This document shows, one piece after another, positions 58,319 to 64,000 of a DNA stretch of 64,000 nt. The notes below the pieces were generated by a model. It worked only from the letters and a program-made list of their open reading frames with translations, searched no databases and was not told where the DNA came from. The number at the start of each line of letters is the position of its first letter. Positions within the stretch are counted from its first letter, which is position 1. A program made the translations under genes and the position numbers. The DNA lies in NCBI GenBank assembly GCA_900770725.1, contig CAAGLL010000007.1:41726-105725 (forward strand), read 5' to 3'. This DNA is from an uncultured Succinivibrio sp. (lineage in GTDB: Bacteria > Pseudomonadota > Gammaproteobacteria > Enterobacterales > Succinivibrionaceae).

Positions 58319-59722
58319 TTAGATGAACTCGCGGCAGTCGGCGATGCAGCCCTTGACGGCGCATGCGGCGGCGCTTGCCGGGCTCATGAGGTGGGTGCGC
58401 GAGCCCTTGCCCTGGCGCCCCACGAAGTTGCGGTTCGAGGTCGAGGCGACGCGCATCCCGGCAGGGGCGCGGTCGTCGTTCATCGCCAGGCACATCGAGC
58501 AGCCAGGCAGGCGCCACTCGAAGCCCGCCTCCTTGAAGATCCTGTCGAGACCCTCGCGCTCGGCCTGGGCCTTGACCCACTGCGAGCCGGGGACGGCGAG
58601 CGCCAGCTTGATGTTCTTTGCGATGTGCCTGCCCTTCAAGATCTGCGCGGCGGCGCGGAAGTCCTCGATGCGGCCGTTGGTGCACGAGCCGATGAAGACG
58701 TAGTCCACCGGGGTGCCCATGAGCTTCTGCCCTTCCTTGAGCGCGATGTAGTCAAGCGCGTCGCGGCAGGACTTGGACTGCACGGGATCCTTGAAGTCGG
58801 AGGGCGAGGGCACCGTGCCGGTGACCGCGCACTCCTGCCCGGGGTTCGTGCCCCAGGTGACCTGCGGCTCGATCTTCGAGGCGTCGAGCTCGACCACGGC
58901 GTCGTAATGGGCGTCGGGATCGGACTTCAGGGTCTTCCAGTACTCGACGGCCTTGTCGAAGTCCTCGCCCTTGGGGGCCATCAGGCGTCCCTTGATGTAC
59001 TCGAAGGTCGTCTCGTCCGGGGCGATCATGCCGACGGTGGCGCCGAACTCGATGGCCATGTTCGAGAGGGTCATGCGGCCTTCCATCGAGAGCTCGCGCA
59101 CGGCCTGGCCGCAGAACTCGACGGCGTAGCCGGTGCCGCCTGCGGTGGTGAGCTTGCCGATGATCGCGAGGATCAGGTCCTTGGCATAGCAGCCCTTTTG
59201 CAGCGAGCCCTTGCAGTCGATCTTCATGGTCTTGTAGCGGGCCTGCTTGATGGTCTGCGTGGCCATCACGTGCTCGACCTCGGAGGTTCCGATGCCGAAG
59301 GCCAGGGCGCCGAAGGCGCCGTGGGTAGCGGTGTGGCTGTCGCCGCAGACGAGCGTGGTGCCCGGGAGCGTGAAGCCGGCCTGGGGCCCGACGATGTGGA
59401 CGATGCCCTGGTTGGGATCGCCAAGCCCGAAGAGCGTGACGCCAAACTTGGCGCAGTTGGACTCAAGGGCGCGGATCTGGGTCTTGGCCATCTCAGAGCA
59501 GGCGTTGATGTCCAAAGCCTTGGTCGAGATGTCGTGGTCCATGGTCGCAAGCGTGAGCTCGGGGTGGCGCAGCTTCCTGCCTGCCTGCTCGAGGCCTGCG
59601 AAGGCCTGCGGCGAGGTCACCTCGTGGCACAGCTGCCTGTCGATGAACAGCGTGGGCAGCTCGCCTTCGTGCTGGAAGACGACGTGGCTGTCGTACACCT
59701 TTTCGTATAGGGTCTTTCCCAT
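58319..59722 (-). CDS. leuC: 3-isopropylmalate dehydratase large subunit
   Basis: Aconitase-family [4Fe-4S] subunit, 467 residues. Cluster Cys are in FIGSCTNGRIEDF and GCSMCLAMNDD, with VCGDSHTATHGAFGALAFGIG upstream. GGAGGAGATC precedes ATG 59722, which removes a 17-residue extension that would run into leuB. It is the third gene of the leu operon. Confidence 0.98.
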   Translation of the reverse strand: MGKTLYEKVYDSHVVFQHEGELPTLFIDRQLCHEVTSPQAFAGLEQAGRKLRHPELTLATMDHDISTKALDINACSEMAKTQIRALESNCAKFGVTLFGLGDPNQGIVHIVGPQAGFTLPGTTLVCGDSHTATHGAFGALAFGIGTSEVEHVMATQTIKQARYKTMKIDCKGSLQKGCYAKDLILAIIGKLTTAGGTGYAVEFCGQAVRELSMEGRMTLSNMAIEFGATVGMIAPDETTFEYIKGRLMAPKGEDFDKAVEYWKTLKSDPDAHYDAVVELDASKIEPQVTWGTNPGQECAVTGTVPSPSDFKDPVQSKSCRDALDYIALKEGQKLMGTPVDYVFIGSCTNGRIEDFRAAAQILKGRHIAKNIKLALAVPGSQWVKAQAEREGLDRIFKEAGFEWRLPGCSMCLAMNDDRAPAGMRVASTSNRNFVGRQGKGSRTHLMSPASAAACAVKGCIADCREFI

Positions 59723-59735
59723 GATCTCCTCCGTG

Positions 59736-60827
59736 TCAGGCCAGGGCCTTGACGATGGCATCGCCCATCTCACTGGTCGAGAGGGCCTTGCCGCGGGACG
59801 CGCCGGAATCCATGAGGTCCGAGGTGAGGTTGCCCGAGGCCAGGGCCTTGGCCACCGCGTCCTCGATCATCTTCGCAGCCTCGTTCTCCTTTAGGGAGTA
59901 GCGCAGCATCAGCGCGCCCGAGAGGATCTGGGCCACCGGGTTGGCGATGCCCTTGCCGGCGATGTCAGGGGCCGAGCCGCCTGCAGGCTCGTAGAGGCCG
60001 AAGCCGCCCTCGCCTAGGGAGGCGGAGGGGAGCATGCCCATGGAGCCCGTGATCTCGGCGCACTCGTCGGAGAGGATGTCGCCGAACATGTTCGAGCACA
60101 GGAGCACGTCAAACTGCGAGGGATCCTTCACGAGCTGCATCGTCGCGTTGTCGATGTAGATGTGGTTGAGCTCAACGCTGGGGTAGTTCTTTGAGACCTC
60201 GGTCACGACCTCGCGCCAGAGGATCGAGCTCTGCAGCACGTTGGACTTGTCCACCGAGGTGACCTTCTTGCGGCGCAGCATCGCGGCCTCGAAGGCTATC
60301 TTGGCGATGCGCTCGATCTCGTAGCGGTGGTAGATCTCGGTGTCGTAGGCCTCCTCCTGGGGGCCGCTGCCTTCGCGCCCCTTGGGCTGGCCGAAGTAGA
60401 TGCCGCCGGTGAGCTCGCGCACGCACAGGAGGTCAAAGCCCTTCATCGCGATGTCGGCGCGCAGCGGGGAGAGCGAGCCCAGGCCCTGGTAGATGCGGGC
60501 CGGGCGGAAGTTGCAGTAAAGCGAGAAGTGCTTGCGCAGCGGCAGCAGCGCGCCGCGCTCGGGGCGCTGGTCGGGCGGGAGCTTGTCCCACTTCGGGCCG
60601 CCGACGGAGCCAAAGAGGATCGCGTCGGAGTCCTCGCAGGCCCTCACGGTGTCCTCGGGCAGCGGGGTGCCGCACGCGTCGATGGCGCAGCCGCCGGCGA
60701 GCTTCTGAGTGTACTTGAGCTCAAAGCCGCACTTTTGTGAAACCGCGTCCAGGACCTTGATGGCCTCGGCCATGACCTCAGGGCCGATCCCGTCGCCTGA
60801 GAGTACCGCTATCTTGTAGGATTTCAT
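59736..60827 (-). CDS. leuB: 3-isopropylmalate dehydrogenase
   Basis: NAD-dependent beta-decarboxylating dehydrogenase, 363 residues, the same as E. coli LeuB. Motifs are LSGDGIGPEVMAEAIKVLD, FVREL-type VRELTGGIYFG, and the Mg site SNMFGDILSDECAEITGSMG. It produces 4-methyl-2-oxopentanoate. It lies between leuA and leuC with gaps of 16 and 13 bases. Confidence 0.98.
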   Translation of the reverse strand: MKSYKIAVLSGDGIGPEVMAEAIKVLDAVSQKCGFELKYTQKLAGGCAIDACGTPLPEDTVRACEDSDAILFGSVGGPKWDKLPPDQRPERGALLPLRKHFSLYCNFRPARIYQGLGSLSPLRADIAMKGFDLLCVRELTGGIYFGQPKGREGSGPQEEAYDTEIYHRYEIERIAKIAFEAAMLRRKKVTSVDKSNVLQSSILWREVVTEVSKNYPSVELNHIYIDNATMQLVKDPSQFDVLLCSNMFGDILSDECAEITGSMGMLPSASLGEGGFGLYEPAGGSAPDIAGKGIANPVAQILSGALMLRYSLKENEAAKMIEDAVAKALASGNLTSDLMDSGASRGKALSTSEMGDAIVKALA

Positions 60828-60843
60828 GTTTTCTCCTTTTTCC

Positions 60844-62424
60844 TCAATCCTTGCCAGCTCCGCTTTCGCCTTCGCCGCCCTTGCGCTCCTTCTCGATGAG
60901 CTCGGTGCGGTAGACGCTGTTGCTCGCCGAGATCAGGGCCATCGCCGAGGCCTCGATGACGTCGGTCGAGATGCCGCTGCCGTAGTAGTGGCGGCCGTTG
61001 CACACCGCGTCCACGTTGACCTGGCCCTGGGCGTCCATGCCCTGGCCCTTGGCGGTGATGGAGAAGCCGTCGAGCTTGAGCTTGAGCCCGGTCAGGTGGT
61101 TGATGCAGTTGAACACCGCGTCCACCGGGCCGTTGCCGGTGCCCGACTCGGTGCGGGTGCGCTTGCCGATGCGGATGCGCACCGAGGCGGTCGGGATGAC
61201 GTTCTTGCCGCCTGAGAGCACCGAGAGGTTGTCGAGGCTGAACTGGTTCTCATCATCCTCGTCCTGCGAGAAGTACATCAGCGCCTCGAGGTCGTAGTCG
61301 AAGACCTGGCCCTTGCGGTCGGCAAGCTTCAGGAAGCGCTGGTAGATGTCGTCGAGGTCGTAGGTGCCCTCGCGGTAGCCCAGCTTCTCGAGCTCGGCCT
61401 TGATCATGTGGCGGCCCGAGCGGGCGGTCATGTGGAGCTTGTTCTCCTTGAAGCCGACGCTCTCGGGGGTGAGGATCTCGTAGGTCTCCTTGTTCTTGAG
61501 CACGCCGTCCTGGTGGATGCCCGAGCTGTGGGCGAAGGCGTTGGAGCCGACGATCGCCTTGTGCGAAGGCACCGGCTCGTTGCAGACGGTGGCGACCATC
61601 TTGGAGGCGCGCGCGATGTTCTGGGCGACGACGTTGGTGTAGACGCCGTTCATGTACTCCTTGCGCAGCTTCATCGCCATCACGACTTCCTCGAGCGAGC
61701 AGTTGCCGGCGCGCTCGCCCAGGCCGTTGACGCAGACCTCGATCTGGCGCGCGCCCTCCTGGACGGCGGTCAGCGAGTTGGCGGTGGCCATGCCAAGGTC
61801 GTTGTGGCAGTGCACGGAAATGCGGGCCTTGTCGATGTTCGGGACGCGGTTGAACAGCGTCTTGATGATGTTGCCGAACTCGTAGGGCAATGTGTAGCCC
61901 ACGGTGTCGGGGATGTTGACGGTGGTCGCGCCGGCGTTGATGGCCGTCTCGACAACCCTGCACAGGTGGTCGATGGGGGTGCGGCCTGCGTCCTCGCAGG
62001 AGAACTCGACGTCGTCGGTGTAGTTGCGGGCATAGCGCACGCAGTGGTCGCACATGTCGATGATCTGGCTGAAGTCCTTGTGCAGCTTGTCCTTCATGTG
62101 GATGTTCGAGGTCGCCACGAAGGTGTGGATGCGGTAGTGGTCCAGGCCCTTGAGCGCCTCGTGCACCGCGTCGATGTCCTTCTCGATGGTGCGGGAGAGG
62201 CCGCAGCAGGTGGCGTGCTTGAGCGCGTGCCCGATGTCGTGCACGGACTTGAGGTCGCCCGGTGAGGAGATCGGGAAACCGGCTTCAATTACGTCTACGC
62301 CCAGCTCGTCGAGCATCATCGCCAGCTGCAGCTTCTGGGTGGGGGTGAGGGAGCGCATCAGCGCCTGCTCGCCGTCGCGCAGCGTGGTGTCGAAGATATA
62401 TACGTGGTTCTTTTCGTCAGCCAT
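60844..62424 (-). CDS. leuA: 2-isopropylmalate synthase
   Basis: First committed enzyme of leucine synthesis, 526 residues (E. coli 523). The N-terminal catalytic barrel opens with IFDTTLRDGEQA, metal ligands HCHNDLGMA, and NGLGERAGNCSLEEVVMA. The C-terminal regulatory domain (from about 390, VIPTASVRIRIGKRTRTESG) should confer leucine feedback inhibition. It is first in leuABCD; its leader contains a terminator-like hairpin. Confidence 0.98.
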   Translation of the reverse strand: MADEKNHVYIFDTTLRDGEQALMRSLTPTQKLQLAMMLDELGVDVIEAGFPISSPGDLKSVHDIGHALKHATCCGLSRTIEKDIDAVHEALKGLDHYRIHTFVATSNIHMKDKLHKDFSQIIDMCDHCVRYARNYTDDVEFSCEDAGRTPIDHLCRVVETAINAGATTVNIPDTVGYTLPYEFGNIIKTLFNRVPNIDKARISVHCHNDLGMATANSLTAVQEGARQIEVCVNGLGERAGNCSLEEVVMAMKLRKEYMNGVYTNVVAQNIARASKMVATVCNEPVPSHKAIVGSNAFAHSSGIHQDGVLKNKETYEILTPESVGFKENKLHMTARSGRHMIKAELEKLGYREGTYDLDDIYQRFLKLADRKGQVFDYDLEALMYFSQDEDDENQFSLDNLSVLSGGKNVIPTASVRIRIGKRTRTESGTGNGPVDAVFNCINHLTGLKLKLDGFSITAKGQGMDAQGQVNVDAVCNGRHYYGSGISTDVIEASAMALISASNSVYRTELIEKERKGGEGESGAGKD

Positions 62425-62438
62425 TTTGAAAGGTCCTG

Positions 62439-62463
62439 AAAAAAGCGCGGGACCAAGCCCGCT
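62439..62463 (-). terminator. Attenuator-like terminator in the leuA leader
   Basis: On the - strand GCGGG-CTTGGT-CCCGC, one extra G, then CTTTTTT, ending 15 bases before the leuA start. Intrinsic-terminator form directly ahead of a biosynthetic operon suggests attenuation. Confidence 0.6.
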
Positions 62464-62647
62464 TTGAACATGCCGCTATCTTAGACCGCTTGCGGGCAAA
62501 TGAAGCAGTTTTTGCAAAAAGATGCGCGATAAAAATATCAAATACATGATATACAAATGAATTAAATTACAAAACATACATGTTTTTTATCGAAGGGCGT
62601 GCAAAAAGCCAGGCATGGCGGGCTGCGTGGCACGGGCGGGGATGAGC

Positions 62648-62679
62648 ATCTTCATGCAAGGCGCGCCTTGCATGAAGAT
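62648..62679. repeat. 32-base perfect palindrome
   Basis: Bases 62648-62679 equal their own reverse complement with no spacer; the left arm begins ATCTTCATGCAAGGCG. It lies between the leuA promoter region and the end of the binding-protein gene. There is no T run, so it is not a typical terminator; it could be a protein site, a cruciform or an mRNA 3' stabiliser. Confidence 0.85.
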
Positions 62680-62735
62680 TGGATTGGGCGGAGCTTTAGG
62701 TGGAAATCAACCAGGGCTGGAGGCGGCCTGGGGGC

Positions 62736-63737
62736 TTAGAAGTCGTACTTTTCGATGTTGTCGCGGCCTATGAAGAGCGGGCGGTCGAAGACCAAGGTGT
62801 TGCCCAGGATCTCAGGCTCCCCGAAGCCCGGCACGGCGAAGCCCGGCCTTATGAGGTCGCGCCTGCCGTCCAGGAGCACCTTGGCCACATAGGCCTGGAT
62901 GCGCCCGGCCATCGCCGGGTCCCACAAGATGAGCTCGTCGATGTAGCCGTCCTTCACGTCCTGCCTTGCCACGTTGGGGGTGGTGACGCCGATGACCGTG
63001 AGGTCGCGGCGCGGGTGCGCAAGCGAGCGGAGCGCGGCGGCCACGCCGGGGGCGCCCTCGGAGCCCAGGCAGATGATCCCCGCAAGATCCTTGTGCCTTG
63101 AGAGGAGATCGAGCGTGGCGCGGCGCGAGGCGTCGCGATCTTCTGCCACCGGAAGCGTCGCCGCCAGCTTGAGCTCGGGGTAGTGGGAGCGCTGCCACTC
63201 AACTGCCGCATAGGCCCACCTGCTGTGCCCGGGCACGGTGAGCGAGCCCACCAGAAGCGCGTAGCTGCCGCCCTTGCGCCCTGAGATCCTCGCAAACTCG
63301 TCCATGATGCGCTGCCCGAAGCGGTTGCCGTCGACCATCTCGACGTCGATGTCGGCTCCCACCTGGAAGGGCGACTCGTGGGTCACGACGGCCACGCCTT
63401 TGCCGCGCGCCCTGCTGAAGGCATCGACGAGCTCGTCGGCGCTGTTGGGCACCGCCAGCAGCGCCCGGGCCCCATGCTTCAGGCACTGCTCCATCACGCC
63501 GGCCTGATCGGAGACGTCGGCGGTGGTGGCCGCGGCGTAGAAGGCCCGAAGGCCGTTTTCCTTGGCCCCATCCATGATCCCCTGGGCATGCCTGACGAAC
63601 CACGGGGTGCGGTCCTTGCCCACTCCAGCTACGACGTATTCCTGCTCCCCGGCGCCTTGCGACGGCGCTGCTGCCAGCACGGCGGCAAGCGCCAGCGCGC
63701 AGGCTGCAAGTGCCCTTGTGATCATGAATGCCCCCAT
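62736..63737 (-). CDS. LsrB/RhaS-like sugar-binding periplasmic protein
   Basis: Periplasmic type I binding protein of 333 residues with a signal peptide cut near APSQGAGEQ. It aligns with LsrB through VTTPNVARQDVKDGY (LsrB FSTPNVMRPYVQRG), LWDPAMAGRIQAYVAKVLLDG and the C-terminal DNIEKYDF. The AI-2-contacting positions of LsrB (Asp 116, Asp 166, Gln 167, Pro 220) fall on non-identical residues here, so a different sugar, perhaps a deoxy-hexose, is likelier. No ABC permease or ATPase gene is downstream. ATG 63737 or 63725 may be the start. Confidence 0.85.
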   Translation of the reverse strand: MGAFMITRALAACALALAAVLAAAPSQGAGEQEYVVAGVGKDRTPWFVRHAQGIMDGAKENGLRAFYAAATTADVSDQAGVMEQCLKHGARALLAVPNSADELVDAFSRARGKGVAVVTHESPFQVGADIDVEMVDGNRFGQRIMDEFARISGRKGGSYALLVGSLTVPGHSRWAYAAVEWQRSHYPELKLAATLPVAEDRDASRRATLDLLSRHKDLAGIICLGSEGAPGVAAALRSLAHPRRDLTVIGVTTPNVARQDVKDGYIDELILWDPAMAGRIQAYVAKVLLDGRRDLIRPGFAVPGFGEPEILGNTLVFDRPLFIGRDNIEKYDF

Positions 63738-64000
63738 GGAATGGAACTCCGCGCCATCTTGCGCGGTTTTGCTACAGGCAGATCATTGACCAAATGCCGG
63801 GCGCGGCGCCCGGCGGGAAGGCGGTTTTGCCAACTTGCGCAAGTTGTTTGCTGAATGTTTCGCAAATTTGCGATCGGGGTTGAAAACACTGATGGCGGCT
63901 TCGTCACCCCAATGTAATGAAACGGGCTAATTCTGCGATTGCAAGGCAGGAATGGAGCGGACTTCCTAGACTTGAGGTGGAGGAGACTGCCGCGATCTCG
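63738..64000. other. Region upstream of the LsrB-like gene
   Basis: 263 bases to the window edge with no supported gene. It contains a 9-base-arm inverted repeat (63796-63814, GCCGGGCGC / GCGCCCGGC) and a perfect 16-base palindrome (63831-63846). Either could regulate the binding-protein gene. Confidence 0.5.
63831..63846. promoter_or_regulatory. Palindrome, candidate operator
   Basis: CAACTTGCGCAAGTTG is a perfect 16-base palindrome about 95 bases upstream of the LsrB-like gene. A GCGC-centred dyad suits a dimeric repressor. Confidence 0.5.

Larger units (their letters stand above)
62425..62735. other. leuA leader and upstream AT-rich region
   Basis: 311 bases without a gene. From the leuA side: a terminator-like hairpin (separate entry), a very AT-rich stretch at about 62515-62600 where the leu promoter should lie, and a 32-base perfect palindrome at 62648-62679. 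I found no Leu-rich leader peptide and no T-box-like sequence. Confidence 0.6.

Noticed and set aside
58190..59710. 506-codon + strand frame opposite leuC
   Set aside because: Antisense to a certain leuC gene; long antisense frames are expected at this GC content.
62425..62520. Possible leucine leader peptide in the leu leader
   Set aside because: The only ATG in the leader begins a frame without clustered Leu codons that runs into leuA out of frame.
62736..63737. Calling this gene lsrB (AI-2 receptor)
   Set aside because: Overall similarity is clear, but the ligand-contacting residues are not conserved and the rest of the lsr system is missing.
1..64000. CRISPR arrays, insertion sequences, prophage, rRNA, replication origin
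   Set aside because: No regularly spaced repeats, transposase or phage structural genes, rRNA segments or origin-like repeats were seen; the T3SS island has no integrase in the window.

Overview
The window is GC-rich (low 60s percent by eye) proteobacterial chromosome. About 29 kb is a Ysc-family type III secretion (T3SS) island; the rest is sugar/organic-acid uptake, leucine synthesis and housekeeping genes. The unsplit leuABCD operon with enteric-like protein lengths, and a tRNA-Pro whose 5' half is identical to Escherichia coli proK, favour a gammaproteobacterium. The tripartite tricarboxylate (TTT) and TRAP transporters and L-fucose isomerase suggest a host- or gut-associated, probably anaerobic lifestyle. 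Family-level placement is not resolved; a betaproteobacterial Sutterella-like host is the main alternative.

T3SS island (about 1-29020). The + strand carries sctP and an orphan ABC substrate-binding protein, then (after sctU and sctO on the - strand) a long operon in Yersinia virulence-plasmid order: sctW (YopN/TyeA fused), sycN-like, sctX, sctY, sctV, sycD-like, sctE, sctB, yscB-like, sctC, sctD, yscE-like, sctF, yscG-like, sctJ, sctK, sctL, sctN. A - strand block follows with an RsbU-like PP2C phosphatase, a lytic transglycosylase, an RsbW-like kinase and a STAS antagonist, resembling Bordetella BtrU/W/V. Next come sctS-sctT, a sensor-fused MFS protein (- strand), sctQ-sctR, a bidirectional terminator, and two - strand genes resembling SPI-2 sseA-sseB. 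LcrV, LcrG and inner-rod SctI were not found. The machine therefore looks like a Ysc core with an EspA/SseB-type extracellular subunit and partner-switching control.

Middle (29-34 kb). This holds a tRNA-Pro with the unusual anticodon AGG, a frameshifted and truncated AAA-ATPase pseudogene, an AraC regulator, an exported DJ-1/PfpI protein, a frameshifted SRPBCC gene and an HxlR regulator with candidate operators.

Catabolic cluster (34.6-45 kb). fucI, fucU, a BNR-fold protein, tctCBA, a DapA/NanA-family aldolase and a TRAP transporter in the order P-M-Q are co-oriented and separated by GC-rich hairpins. Together they look like import and processing of deoxy-sugars and/or sugar acids.

Right part (45-64 kb). 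This contains a GGDEF-PAS protein, an unknown gene, lptG, tRNA-Leu(CAA), a degenerate ImmA/IrrE-like protein and an orphan HicB-like protein, a UvrA2-type ABC ATPase, a TSCPD protein, an AEC transporter, galM under two LacI-type operators, azlCD, leuABCD with an attenuator-like hairpin, and an LsrB-like sugar-binding protein. No insertion sequence, CRISPR array, rRNA or replication origin was seen.
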